Source: Listeria cornellensis FSL F6-0969 (GTDB lineage: Bacteria > Bacillota > Bacilli > Lactobacillales > Listeriaceae). Taken from it: 64,000 nucleotides of DNA. The notes under the pieces were generated by a model that saw nothing but the letters and a program-made list of their open reading frames with translations, had not been told where the DNA came from and did no database searches. Both the position numbers and the translations under genes were made by a program. Below, piece after piece: positions 21,331 to 29,789 of the stretch. Numbering within the stretch: position 1 is the stretch's first letter; each line of letters opens with the position of its first letter. The DNA is taken from positions 124,001 to 188,000 of the forward strand of contig NZ_AODE01000004.1 in NCBI RefSeq assembly GCF_000525855.1, written 5' to 3'.

Positions 21331-21777
21331 ATGAGTGCACGTTTTAATTTGATGAAGGAAAATGCAGAGGTTTATGCAACATTAGGTAAGTTGGATACGT
21401 TAGGACGGGAGAGTAGTATCCCGAAAGATTTGCAGGAATTGATTAAGATTTATGCGTCTAGCTTGAACCATTGTGCGTTTTGTATTGATATGCATACGAA
21501 AGAGGCTTTGGAAAATGGCGAGACAGTGCAACGTGTGATGGGCGTGAATGCTTGGCGTGAGGCTCCGTTTTATACGGATAAAGAGCGCGTGGTGTTGGAG
21601 CTTGTTGAGGAAGTGACGTTTATTCATCAGCATGGTGTTTCCGACGCGGTTTATTCAGAGCTTGAGAAGCATTATGGTGAGAAGGAAATTGGTGAGTTGT
21701 ACTTGTTGATTACGACGATTAATGCGTACAATCGATTGGGAGTTATGAGTCGTCTGCAACCTAAAGTGGATAAATAA
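21331..21777 (+). CDS. AhpD-like carboxymuconolactone decarboxylase-family protein
   Basis: 148 residues. The core ASSLNHCAFCIDMHTKEALENGE contains the redox CxxC and histidine of AhpD-type alkylhydroperoxidase domains. The family is all-helical, and members reduce peroxides or act on small hydroxy-acids. GAGGAG lies before ATG. Genes of this type are the characteristic neighbours and targets of ECF41 sigma factors, which matches the upstream gene. The actual substrate is unknown. Confidence 0.85.
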   Translation: MSARFNLMKENAEVYATLGKLDTLGRESSIPKDLQELIKIYASSLNHCAFCIDMHTKEALENGETVQRVMGVNAWREAPFYTDKERVVLELVEEVTFIHQHGVSDAVYSELEKHYGEKEIGELYLLITTINAYNRLGVMSRLQPKVDK

Positions 21778-21781
21778 TAGA

Positions 21782-21822
21782 TGGAGGGATTTACCGTTTT
21801 TTAATGGTGAATCCTCTTTTTT
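21782..21822 (+). terminator. Terminator after the AhpD-like gene
   Basis: GGAGGGATTTACC / GGTGAATCCTC stem followed by T6. Confidence 0.65.
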
Positions 21823-21826
21823 AGGC

Positions 21827-21855
21827 TTTACGTTTTATGCAAAATATGCTATCAT
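21827..21855 (+). promoter_or_regulatory. Promoter of secG
   Basis: TTTACG at 21827-21832, a 17-bp spacer and TATCAT at 21850-21855, 40 bp before the start codon. Confidence 0.55.
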
Positions 21856-21896
21856 AAAAGGTAGTCAAAAAGAGGACGGTTTTAGGAGGAAAGAGC

Positions 21897-22127
21897 ATGA
21901 ATACAGTGTTAACAATTTTATTAGTTATTGTATCGGTATTGTTAATCATCGTAGTTGTTCTTCAACCAGGTAAGAGTAACGGGTTATCCGGAGCTATCTC
22001 TGGTGGAGCAGAAGAACTATTTGGTAAACAAAAAGCAAGAGGACTTGAACGTATATTACATCGTACAACGATTGTTTTAGCGGTAATCTTCTTTGCAATA
22101 TTGATTGCTTTAGGATTTTTCTTGTAA
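21897..22127 (+). CDS. secG: Preprotein translocase subunit SecG
   Basis: 76 residues with two membrane segments (TILLVIVSVLLIIVVVL and IVLAVIFFAILIALGFF) around the conserved loop QPGKSNGLSGAISGG. Accessory subunit of the SecYEG channel. AGGAGGAAAG ribosome site. Its place between esterase genes and rnr follows the Firmicutes secG-est-rnr-smpB order. Confidence 0.95.
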   Translation: MNTVLTILLVIVSVLLIIVVVLQPGKSNGLSGAISGGAEELFGKQKARGLERILHRTTIVLAVIFFAILIALGFFL

Positions 22128-22142
22128 TTTAGAAAAGTGATG

Positions 22143-22177
22143 AACTCCACCTGAATTTGTTTTCGGGTGGAGTTTTC
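22143..22177 (+). terminator. Terminator of secG
   Basis: AACTCCACC / GGGTGGAGTT stem followed by TTT. Confidence 0.75.
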
Positions 22178-22314
22178 TCATGTGTGGCGCAACGCTAGAT
22201 TCTATCCAGAAAGATTTAGTCTGATGTATTTTCCGAGTGTATAGAGTAGCAAAATAATGATTAAGAAATATTGAAGATCTATCGTGTTAAGCGCAAAATT
22301 TCAATACCTTCTTT

Positions 22315-22343
22315 TTGAATTTTGTGTGTGGAGGCGGTACACT
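22315..22343 (+). promoter_or_regulatory. Promoter of the esterase-rnr-smpB operon
   Basis: TTGAAT at 22315-22320, a 17-bp spacer and TACACT at 22338-22343, 41 bp before the esterase start. Confidence 0.5.
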
Positions 22344-22383
22344 GGGTGTAGTGATATTTTTAGAATGAAGGGGATTTTTTGAT

Positions 22384-23130
22384 ATGAAGATGAAGGCGCC
22401 AGAGCCATTTTTATTTGAGACGGGGAAACGTGCGGTATTGTTATTGCATGGCTTTACGGGTAGTTCGGCGGATGTGCGGATGTTGGGCCGGTTTTTGCAG
22501 GATAATAATTATACGTGTTATGCGCCGCAGTATAAGGGGCATGGTGTGTCGCCTGACGTGCTGTTGACAACGGGGCCTGAGGATTGGTGGCAGGATGTGC
22601 TTACGGCTTACGATCGCTTGAAATCGCTTGGCTACGCGGAGATTGCGGTGGCTGGGCTTTCGCTTGGGGGACTTTTTTCGCTGAAGCTGGGGTATAATCG
22701 GCCGTTGAAGGGGATTGTTGCGATGAGCACGCCGACGCGGATGGATAGTTCTTCGCCGATTATTCAAGGTTTTTTGGATTATGTGCGGAATTATAAGAAG
22801 TATGAGGGCAAGACGCCGGACGAGATTGATGCGGAGATGTTGGCGTATAAGGATGCGCCGATGGACACGATTGCGAAATTGAAGGATGAGATTCAGGATG
22901 TTATGCCGCAAATTGATATGATTTATGCGCCGATTATGGTCGTTCAGGGAAAAAAAGATCAGATGGTAGATGTAAATGGAGCGGAATTGATTTATAATAA
23001 GGTAGAGTCAGATCAAAAGGAACTGAAATGGTACGAGAATTCTGGGCATGTTATTACGATTGATAAAGAAAAGGCGCAGTTGCAAGATGATATTTTGGCG
23101 TTTTTAGATACGCTGGATTGGCATGTTTAA
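22384..23130 (+). CDS. Est30-type monoglyceride lipase/carboxylesterase
   Basis: 248 residues. AVLLLHGFTGSSADVRMLGRF (oxyanion loop), GLSLGG nucleophile elbow, GKKDQMVDVNGAE (acid) and YENSGHVITID (His) form a complete catalytic triad of the Geobacillus Est30/Bacillus YvaK type. Cytosolic. Just 27 bp upstream of rnr, so probably co-transcribed. Paralogous to the gene at 19630, which has lost its serine. Confidence 0.92.
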   Translation: MKMKAPEPFLFETGKRAVLLLHGFTGSSADVRMLGRFLQDNNYTCYAPQYKGHGVSPDVLLTTGPEDWWQDVLTAYDRLKSLGYAEIAVAGLSLGGLFSLKLGYNRPLKGIVAMSTPTRMDSSSPIIQGFLDYVRNYKKYEGKTPDEIDAEMLAYKDAPMDTIAKLKDEIQDVMPQIDMIYAPIMVVQGKKDQMVDVNGAELIYNKVESDQKELKWYENSGHVITIDKEKAQLQDDILAFLDTLDWHV

Positions 23131-23157
23131 GTTTTATGAAGAGAAAGGAGGGAAACA

Positions 23158-25521
23158 ATGAAGAAAATAGAAGATAAGATTTTAGATTTTATGAAGGAAT
23201 CGCCGAAAAAAACGTTTTCACTAGATGATTTAGAAGCGGAGATGGGTTTGCAAGATGCCGATGATTTTAAGGCGATGGTGAAATCGCTTGTGGCAATGGA
23301 GGATCGCGGGGATGTGATTCGGACGAAGAAGAACCGTTATGCGTTGCCGGAGGAACTGGATTTTGTGAAGGGGACTTTCCGGGCGCATGAGAAGGGCTTT
23401 GGATTTGTGCTTCCTGAGGACCAGGAGATGGATGATATTTTTATCCCGCCAACGCAAGTGAATAACGCGATGAATGGGGATATTGTTTTTGCGAATATCA
23501 CGAAGATTAAAGGTGATAATTTAGCGGAGGGCACGATTCATAAAATTGTGGAACGGAAAACGTCGCAGGTTGTTGGGACGTATATGGAAGATTTGATGGG
23601 TGATCCGATTGTGATTCCTGATGATAAGCGGACTTTTGGTCAGGTGGAAATTGATCTTGCAAGTGGTTTGAAACCTGTGGATGGTCATAAGGTTATCGTG
23701 GAGTTGACGGAATATCCTGAGGGGCGTAACCGTGCGCGCGGGATTGTCAAAATGATTATTGGACATCGGAATGATCCTGGTGTTGATATTTTGTCGATTA
23801 TTCATAAGCATGGGATTCCGATTGCGTTTCCGGATGATGTGATGGAGGAGGCTAACAAGGTTCCTGCTGAGATTGCGGAGAGTGAGATTGGCGCGCGTCG
23901 TGATTTGCGTGATCAGGTTATTATTACGATTGATGGTGCGGATGCGAAGGATTTGGATGATGCTGTAACGGTGTCGCAACTTCCGAACGGGAATCATAAA
24001 CTGGGTGTACATATTGCGGATGTGAGTTCGTATGTGACGGAGGGCTCGGCGCTTGATCGTGAGGCGGCGGAGCGTGGCACAAGTGTATACTTGGTGGATC
24101 GGGTTATTCCGATGATTCCGCATCGTTTGTCAAACGGTATTTGTTCGCTGAATCCGCATGTGGATCGGTTTACGATGTCTTGTGAGATGGAGATTGATGC
24201 GTCGGGAGCGGTCGTTTCGCATGAGATTTTTGAGAGTGTGATTAATACGGCGGAACGGATGACGTATACGGATGTGAATGATATTTTAGTGGCGGAGGAT
24301 GCGGATTTACGCGCGAAGTATGCGCCGATTGTACCGATGCTCGAGAATATGTACGCTTTGTCCAAAATTTTGAATAAGAAGCGGGATGCGCGTGGGGCGA
24401 TTGATTTCGACTTTAAGGAAGCGCGTGTTGTCGTGGATGAAGAGGGGCGTCCGACGGGAGTTGTGACGCGGGAACGTTCGGCTGGTGAGCGCCTGATTGA
24501 GGAGTTCATGTTGGCGGCTAATGAATGTATCGCGGAGCATTTTTTTCTGGATGCAAGTACCGTTTATTTATCGTATTCATGAAGACCCAAAAGAAGAGAA
24601 GTTACAACGGTTTTTCGAATTTATTACGAACTTCGGCTTGGTTGTGAAAGGGACGGCGAATGATGTGCATCCGCGGGCTTTGCAGCAAGTTTTGGAAGAG
24701 GTTAAAGGTAAACCGGAAGAGATGGTTGTTTCGACGATTATGCTTCGTTCGATGCAACAGGCGAAATATGATACGGCGAATTTAGGGCATTTCGGATTGT
24801 CGACGGAATACTATACACATTTCACGTCGCCGATTCGTCGGTATCCGGATTTGATCGTACATCGCTTAATTCGCGAGTATTTGATTCATGGGGATATTGA
24901 TGACGCAACGATGGCGAAATGGGCTGAGCGCCTTCCTGAGATCGCAGAGCATACGTCTAAAATGGAGCGCCGTGCTGTAGAGGCGGAACGTGAGACGGAT
25001 GAGCTGAAGAAGACGGAATATATGGTGGATCATGTTGGTGAAATTTTTAAAGGGATTATTAGTTCGGTGACGAATTTCGGTCTGTTTATTGAGTTGCCAA
25101 ATACGATTGAGGGCCTTGTGCATGTGAGTACGATGAAGGACGATTATTATCAATTCCATCAAAATCAGCTGGCTATGATCGGTGAACGTACTGGTCGTGT
25201 CTATCGAATTGGTGACGAGGTGGAGGTTGAGGTAACGAAGGTGGACGTGGATCACCGCGAAATCGATTTTGCGCTTCGTAGTCTTGGGAAAGAGACGCCT
25301 GGCTTTAAGCGTAATAAGAAACCACTCGAAGTTTCGAAGTCGTTTAAGAAAAAGAAAAACCGCCCGAGTGGTGATAAAAAACGGAAGGATAACGATTCCT
25401 CGTCGCGCAAAAAGGACAAGCAAGACGGTGAGCGATCCGACGAAACGAAGAAGAAAAAAGAAAAAAACCATTTTACCAAGGTGTGGCAAAGGGCACGAAG
25501 CCGAAGAAACCACGCCGTTAG
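23158..25521 (+). CDS. rnr: Ribonuclease R (two frame breaks)
   Basis: Repaired length is 787 residues. N-terminal winged helix, cold-shock domains ([18 protein letters not shown]), the RNB catalytic centre ([14 protein letters not shown] with its Asp cluster, [13 protein letters not shown]), an S1 domain ([21 protein letters not shown]) and a Lys-rich tail. The first frame stops at 24582; remove one T from the T7 run at 24540-24546 to read [18 protein letters not shown]. Near the end one A must be added at 25461-25467, so the tail reads [19 protein letters not shown] and stops at 25521. This 3'-5' exoribonuclease cooperates with SmpB-tmRNA, encoded directly downstream. Confidence 0.95.
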
Positions 25522-25536
25522 AAGGGAAGATGTATC

Positions 25537-26001
25537 ATGCCTAAAGGTGATGGACGTTTACTAGCGCAAAATAAGAAGGCGCGTCATGATTATGCGATTG
25601 AGGAGACTTTTGAAGCAGGAATTGTGCTTCAGGGAACGGAGATCAAGTCGGTTCGTAATGCGCGCGTGAATTTGAAGGATGCTTACGCGCGAATCGATCG
25701 TGGCGAAATTTTTCTTCATAATATGCATATTAGTCCGTATGAGCAGGGAAATCGTTATAATCATGATCCGCTTCGGACGCGTAAGTTATTGCTGCACAAG
25801 AAGCAGATTAGCAAGTTGATTGGTGAGACAAAGGAGGCGGGATACTCGATTATTCCGCTGAAAATGTATATCAAGGATGGCTATGCAAAAGTGCTGATTG
25901 GTGTGGCGAAAGGTAAGAAGAAATATGATAAGCGCCAAGATTTGAAGAATAAAGAAGCGAAACGTGATGTGGAGCGGGCGTTTAAAGAAAGACAGCGATA
26001 A
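25537..26001 (+). CDS. smpB: SsrA-binding protein SmpB
   Basis: 154 residues: [33 protein letters not shown] at the N-terminus (in two blocks), [12 protein letters not shown], and the basic C-terminal tail [19 protein letters not shown], which acts in the ribosomal A site. OB-fold partner of tmRNA in rescue of stalled ribosomes. It follows rnr by 15 bp and is followed by ssrA. Confidence 0.97.
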   Translation: MPKGDGRLLAQNKKARHDYAIEETFEAGIVLQGTEIKSVRNARVNLKDAYARIDRGEIFLHNMHISPYEQGNRYNHDPLRTRKLLLHKKQISKLIGETKEAGYSIIPLKMYIKDGYAKVLIGVAKGKKKYDKRQDLKNKEAKRDVERAFKERQR

Positions 26002-26033
26002 GATTTGGAGACTTGCTTACGATTGGCTTTAAT

Positions 26034-26062
26034 TTGCCATTTGTAAGCTGTTCGTGTATAAT
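26034..26062 (+). promoter_or_regulatory. Strong promoter between smpB and ssrA
   Basis: TTGCCA at 26034-26039, a 17-bp spacer and TATAAT at 26057-26062. No other good promoter lies closer to ssrA, so it probably drives the tmRNA precursor, with a 5' leader of about 270 nt that contains the palindromic repeat. Confidence 0.6.
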
Positions 26063-26156
26063 GTTAGATACTGTCACGTTTGGTGTTTCGTGAAAAGAAA
26101 CATTTTTCTCGTGGTACGCTGATACTAACTCTAAACCATGCAGAATCCCGGAATCC

Positions 26157-26300
26157 CTCAATTGGGTAGAACGAAGATTATGCTTTAAACAAATTGAGCG
26201 AAAGCGTTTGTATTCAGCGAGTTTTGTAGAAGCCGGAAGCGGAGTGTACGACTGTACATGAGAACCGGAAGTCTGCAAAACTCGCTGAATGCGAGCGGTT
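26157..26300. repeat. Palindromic extragenic repeat, copy B (smpB-ssrA spacer)
   Basis: Perfect 15-bp inverted arms ATTCAGCGAGTTTTG (26212-26226) and CAAAACTCGCTGAAT (26276-26290) enclose CCGGAAGCGGAG, a hairpin TGTAC-GACT-GTACA (26245-26258) and a second ACCGGAAG. A further inverted pair, CTCAATT (26157-26163) / AATTGAG (26192-26198), lies upstream. The inner block matches copy A at 13882-13909 in order and spacing. Confidence 0.7.
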
Positions 26301-26335
26301 GTCGCCAATTTACTAGGGTTAGGCTCTTGTTACAC

Positions 26336-26700
26336 GGGGACGTTACGGATTCGACAGGGATAGTTCGAGCTTGGATTGCGAGTCGGGGGGATCGGCCTCG
26401 TTACAAACGTCAAAGCCAATAATAACTGGCAAAACTAATAATAACCTAGCTTTCGCTGCCTAAGAACAGTCGATAGCTGATCCTCCGTGCATCGCCCATG
26501 TGCTACGGTAAGGGTCTCAAATGAAGTGGGATACGATTCTAAGTCTCCGTCTGGGGCTTAGAAGAAGAGCTCAATCAGACTAGCTTTATGGAAGCCTGTT
26601 GTCGGGCTGATGTATATGCGAAATCCTAATACGACGACTACACTCGTAGAAGTCTAAGTGCCGTTATTTCTGGACGTGGGTTCGACTCCCACCGTCTCCA
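26336..26700 (+). ncRNA. ssrA: Transfer-messenger RNA (tmRNA, SsrA)
   Basis: 365 nt. The 5' end GGGGACGTTACGGATTCGACAGGG and the 3' end with its TGGGTTCGACTCCCACCGTCTCCA T-arm/acceptor form the tRNA-Ala-like domain with an encoded CCA (quoted only as characteristic ends). The tag frame runs 26428-26463 from resume codon GGC and encodes GKTNNNLAFAA followed by TAA. It differs from the Listeria tag I remember (GKEKQNLAFAA) only in the middle. Followed by a terminator at 26713. Confidence 0.97.
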
Positions 26701-26712
26701 TAAGACAAAGAA

Positions 26713-26752
26713 GCCGCTTGAAGCATTGATAAAATGTTTCAAGCGGTTTTTC
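26713..26752 (+). terminator. Terminator of ssrA
   Basis: GCCGCTTGAAGCATT / AATGTTTCAAGCGG stem with a GATA loop and T5 tail. Confidence 0.85.
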
Positions 26753-26765
26753 ATGGGAAAAGGCG

Positions 26766-26794
26766 TTGTTAAATGATAAGATTGATGGTATAAT
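26766..26794 (+). promoter_or_regulatory. Promoter of the antisense RNA of the Fst/par-like locus
   Basis: TTGTTA at 26766-26771, a 17-bp spacer and a perfect TATAAT at 26789-26794. The predicted start is near 26801. Confidence 0.7.
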
Positions 26795-26800
26795 GGAGAC

Positions 26801-26860
26801 AGAAGTTTATAGCGTGTCAATACGAAACCCCACAAGTCTTATCACCTTGTGGGGTTTCTT
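26801..26860 (+). ncRNA. Candidate antitoxin RNA (RNA II-like) of a type I toxin-antitoxin system
   Basis: Predicted transcript of about 60 nt from the promoter above to the bidirectional terminator at 26824-26858. It carries GTTTATAGCGTGTCA (26805-26819), repeated exactly at 26979-26993, where it is read on the opposite strand by the toxin mRNA. The two RNAs can therefore pair over 15 nt at the toxin start codon, and again through the shared terminator. This is the layout of RNA II of the pAD1 par locus (about 65 nt). Inferred; no expression evidence is available. Confidence 0.6.
26824..26858. terminator. Bidirectional terminator shared by toxin mRNA and antisense RNA
   Basis: GAAACCCCACAAG / CTTGTGGGGTTTC, 13 perfect pairs, between two convergent transcription units. 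Confidence 0.8.
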
Positions 26861-26865
26861 GTCGC

Positions 26866-26994
26866 CTAAAACCGATTCAGTAACCAATTGACGAGTGCAA
26901 GTACAATTCCAATAAATAAGGGGGTTATCAAGCCTCTAATGAAAAATTGTTCTCGTTCCCGTCGTCTTTTTTTATATCGTTTATAGCGTGTCAT
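26866..26994 (-). CDS. Fst-like small hydrophobic toxin (type I toxin-antitoxin)
   Basis: 42 residues on the minus strand, with an ideal AAGGAGGT ribosome site 7 bp before ATG 26994. An Arg/Lys-rich N-terminus (MTRYKRYKKRRRERE) precedes one membrane helix, GLITPLFIGIVLALVNWLL, which resembles the Fst core as I recall it (IAPIFVGLVLEMISRVL in pAD1). Codons 1-5 lie in the direct repeat complementary to the convergent small RNA. GCGTGT in the leader (27019-27024) can pair with ACACGC just after the start codon (26986-26991), which would enclose the ribosome site and start codon in a hairpin, as expected of translation-repressed type I toxins. The basic N-terminal extension is unusual for Fst. 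Confidence 0.65.
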   Translation of the reverse strand: MTRYKRYKKRRREREQFFIRGLITPLFIGIVLALVNWLLNRF

Positions 26995-27050
26995 GTTCGC
27001 ACCTCCTTCACGTTAAACACACGCGAAAAAAGTGAGATGGCGACATGATT

Positions 27051-27056
27051 AGTATA
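27051..27056 (-). promoter_or_regulatory. Possible -10 box of the toxin mRNA
   Basis: TATACT on the minus strand. No convincing -35 box. A start near 27044 would give an mRNA of about 225 nt ending at the shared terminator, close to the size of pAD1 RNA I. Confidence 0.4.
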
Positions 27057-27124
27057 GTATGATTCGTATTTTTTGGAATCTATAGGAAAATCCATTTTCA
27101 CTGTATTTACATCATTTTATAGAA

Positions 27125-27172
27125 CAAAAAAGCATTGGAAAACGGTTTTTACACCAGTTTCCAATGCTTTTA
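27125..27172 (-). terminator. Terminator of the amino-acid permease gene
   Basis: AGCATTGGAAA / TTTCCAATGCT stem with T-runs on both strands. The permease stop lies just before it on the minus strand. Confidence 0.75.
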
Positions 27173-27178
27173 TTACTG

Positions 27179-28504
27179 TTATTCAGAAAAATGACCTTTT
27201 TTCTTTTTATAAAGGTAGATTGGTAGTCCAATTGCTGTTAGAACTAGTCCAATTCCGGCGTTCATCGGTTGTGTGAAGAGGGTGTTGAAGACGATGAAGG
27301 CACCACCTAGAATCGCAATGATTGGTATCACTGGATAGAGTGGAACTTTGTAAGGCCTTGCGAGTTCTGGTTCTCGTTTTCGCAGTACGAAGACGGCAAT
27401 GAACGTGAGTGTGTAGAAAATCCAAATAACGAAGATAAGCATGTCGGTTAGCTGATTGAATTTTCCTGTGAAAATCATGATGATGGAGATAAGTAAGATG
27501 ACAATTCCGCCGTTGTAAGGGACACTACTTTTCGCGCCAAGTTTCTTGAACCAGTTACTGAATGGTAGTTGATTATCAAGAGACATGGCATATGGAATAC
27601 GGATTCCGGTCATCGTGTAGCCGTTAATCGTGCCGAATACAGAAATCAGAATACCAACAGTAATCAATTTACCGCCAATTGAACCGAAGATGATATTCGC
27701 AACGTCAGACGCTGGTGTTGCTGTAGAAGCTAGTGCAGCGGCTGGCATAACGAACAAGTAAGCGATATTGATCAATAAGTACACCAACATAACGCCCGTT
27801 AGCCCAAACACGATAGCTTTTGGCAGATCTTTTTTCGGGTTTTTCATTTCGCCGGCAATGTTACCAACGTGAATCCAGCCGTCATAAGCAAACATCGTTG
27901 CTACGAGACCAGAACCTAAGCTTGTCAAAAATGGGTGATCGGCAACGCTCATCGGGAATAACCGGAACGCAACGTCTCCTTGATGAAAGAGTCCAAAAAT
28001 AATAATTAAGATGAGTGGTACTAGTTTACAAATTGTTGTGACTGCTTGGAATGATCCGGCTACTTTTGCACCGATAAAATTCATAAGCATAATGAACACT
28101 GCTGCAGCAATGGCAACTGGGACGATGATACCATCACCTGTTCCAAAAAGGTTCGCGACCTGTGTTGCAAAAATGATCGATAGTGCCGCGATATTTGCTG
28201 GGAAATAAATAACGGTTTGTGCCCAACCAAGTAAGTATGCGGTTAATTTGCCATATGTTTTTTGAAGGTACATCATCATTCCACCGGTTTGTGGGATGGC
28301 AGCGGAAAGTTCGGCTGCGGTTAGTCCTCCACAAATGGTGATGACACCGCCGAGAATCCAAGCTAACAGGCCAAGACTTGCAGTTCCTGTTGCGGAATAA
28401 ACGGCCTCAGGTTTGAAGAATACGCCGGAACCGATAACAGTTCCCATAACAATGGTTAGTGCAGTAAAAAAGCCAATCTCTTTTTTTAGTTTCTGATTTT
28501 CCAT
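27179..28504 (-). CDS. APC-family amino acid permease
   Basis: 441 residues, 12 predicted membrane helices. The N-terminal helix-1 signature GFFTALTIVMGTVIGSGVFFKPE (substrate-binding GSG break) and the FAYDGWIHVGNIAGEMKNPKKDLP segment place it in the LAT/SteT-like group of the APC superfamily, which exchange or import neutral amino acids. AGGGG before ATG. It lies downstream of tdh and kbl on the same strand, but with a hairpin-containing leader of its own. Serine/threonine would fit the neighbours but is not proven by sequence. Confidence 0.85.
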   Translation of the reverse strand: MENQKLKKEIGFFTALTIVMGTVIGSGVFFKPEAVYSATGTASLGLLAWILGGVITICGGLTAAELSAAIPQTGGMMMYLQKTYGKLTAYLLGWAQTVIYFPANIAALSIIFATQVANLFGTGDGIIVPVAIAAAVFIMLMNFIGAKVAGSFQAVTTICKLVPLILIIIFGLFHQGDVAFRLFPMSVADHPFLTSLGSGLVATMFAYDGWIHVGNIAGEMKNPKKDLPKAIVFGLTGVMLVYLLINIAYLFVMPAAALASTATPASDVANIIFGSIGGKLITVGILISVFGTINGYTMTGIRIPYAMSLDNQLPFSNWFKKLGAKSSVPYNGGIVILLISIIMIFTGKFNQLTDMLIFVIWIFYTLTFIAVFVLRKREPELARPYKVPLYPVIPIIAILGGAFIVFNTLFTQPMNAGIGLVLTAIGLPIYLYKKKKGHFSE

Positions 28505-28527
28505 GTGTTTTCCCCTCGCTTGTTGTC

Positions 28528-28560
28528 AGGAATGAGCGCTCCCTTTGAACACTCATTCCT
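28528..28560. promoter_or_regulatory. Inverted repeat in the permease leader
   Basis: AGGAATGAG / CTCATTCCT, 9 perfect pairs around a 15-nt loop, lying 24-56 bp upstream of the permease start. It could be an operator or a 5'-UTR hairpin, or the terminator of tdh, although no T-run follows. Confidence 0.4.
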
Positions 28561-28594
28561 AATCAACAGTTGTTTTATTAAAAATAGAAATTTA

Positions 28595-29566
28595 TTAATG
28601 CCTTACTACTGTATCATTTTCTAGCTTTTTTGTCAGCTTTTCCAGCATATCTTTTGTCATGCGGTCTAGGTCATATTGCGGGTCAAAATCCCATTCGTTT
28701 CTAGCACAGCTTGCATCGAGCGAATCTGGCCATGAATCTGCAATCGCTTGGCGGGCAGGGTCAACGTCATATTTTATTTCGAAATCAGGGATAAATTTGC
28801 GAATGGAAGCGGCGATTTGTTCTGGTTCAAAGCTCATTGCCGTGATATTGAAGGCATTGCGATGAACCAAACGTTTTGGATCCGCTTTCATCAATTTGAT
28901 AATGGCATCGATTGCGTCAGGCATATACATCATATCCATGTGTGTACCTTTGTCGATGAATGAGGTGTAGCTCTTATTTTTCAGTGCTTCGTAATAAATA
29001 TCTACGGCATAATCGGTGGTTCCGCCGCCTGGAAGTGTTTTATAAGAAATGAGGCCTGGGAAGCGCACGCCGCGAGTGTCTACGCCGAATTTTTGGAAAT
29101 AGTAGTCGCAAAGTAGTTCACCGCTTACTTTTGTGACACCGTACATGGTCGTTGGGCGTTGCAAGGTGTCCTGTGGCGTGTTATCTGCTGGTGTGCCAGG
29201 TCCGAACGAGCCAATCGAGCTTGGTGTGAAGAATTTCAATTTTAATTCGCGAGCGACTTCAAGTGCGTTAACAAGACCGCCCATATTGAGGCTCCACGCG
29301 AGTTGTGGCTTTTCTTCGGCTACGGCAGAAAGCAATGCGGCCAAATGAATAATCGTATCGACTTCATATTCACGCGCGATATCCATCATTCTATCTTTAT
29401 CGGTCACGTCCAAAATTTCGAAGGGGCCGCTTTCAATGACTTCGTTGCCAGCGATACGGCGGATGTCTGTGGCAATAACGCTATCCGTGCCATTTTCAGC
29501 GCGCAAACGCATTGTTAATTCGGAACCAATTTGACCTAGACAACCAGTGATAAGTACTTTTTTCAT
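28595..29566 (-). CDS. tdh: L-threonine 3-dehydrogenase, SDR/epimerase type
   Basis: 323 residues. N-terminal Rossmann motif [12 protein letters not shown], and the catalytic pattern [10 protein letters not shown] with YGVTKVSGE (Tyr-x-x-x-Lys). The middle [24 protein letters not shown] and [13 protein letters not shown] are diagnostic of short-chain-type bacterial threonine dehydrogenases. Oxidises threonine to 2-amino-3-ketobutyrate with NAD. GGAGG precedes the ATG on the minus strand. It follows kbl, its pathway partner, by 223 bp. Confidence 0.9.
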   Translation of the reverse strand: MKKVLITGCLGQIGSELTMRLRAENGTDSVIATDIRRIAGNEVIESGPFEILDVTDKDRMMDIAREYEVDTIIHLAALLSAVAEEKPQLAWSLNMGGLVNALEVARELKLKFFTPSSIGSFGPGTPADNTPQDTLQRPTTMYGVTKVSGELLCDYYFQKFGVDTRGVRFPGLISYKTLPGGGTTDYAVDIYYEALKNKSYTSFIDKGTHMDMMYMPDAIDAIIKLMKADPKRLVHRNAFNITAMSFEPEQIAASIRKFIPDFEIKYDVDPARQAIADSWPDSLDASCARNEWDFDPQYDLDRMTKDMLEKLTKKLENDTVVRH

Positions 29567-29621
29567 TTAAAAAACCTCCATTGTATTAGAAATCGTATTT
29601 TTATATGTTCTATTGCTTTAG

Positions 29622-29785
29622 TGGTATAATTAAGTTTGGTGTTAGAAAGAGTAATCGGCTGGGTGAACATTGAGACGAATGTGCACTCAGTTGCTATTTT
29701 TTTGTTTTTTAAATCACACGTATTGAGTTGGTATTTTGTTTTGGAAGGGAATGAAAGTGCGTGCAAAATCACTTTCTCCCAGCCT
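29622..29785 (+). ncRNA. Candidate small RNA in the kbl-tdh spacer (opposite strand)
   Basis: An extended -10 box TGGTATAAT (29622-29630) faces the + strand. About 27 nt later GGCTGGG (29657-29663) can pair with CCCAGCC (29778-29784), which is followed by TATTTTT overlapping the kbl stop codon. Inside, AAAGTG / CACTTT forms another hairpin. A closed structure of about 145 nt with a terminal U-tract is consistent with an sRNA or a repeat element. No -35 box and no homology known to me. Confidence 0.3.
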
Positions 29786-29789
29786 ATTT

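Noticed and set aside
26690-27180. Integration site of a mobile element at the 3' end of ssrA
   Set aside because: No integrase, no duplicated ssrA 3' end and no phage genes nearby; the downstream locus is a compact TA-like unit.
28505-28594. T-box or other amino-acid riboswitch in front of the permease
   Set aside because: The 90-bp leader has only one hairpin and lacks the T-box core; too short.
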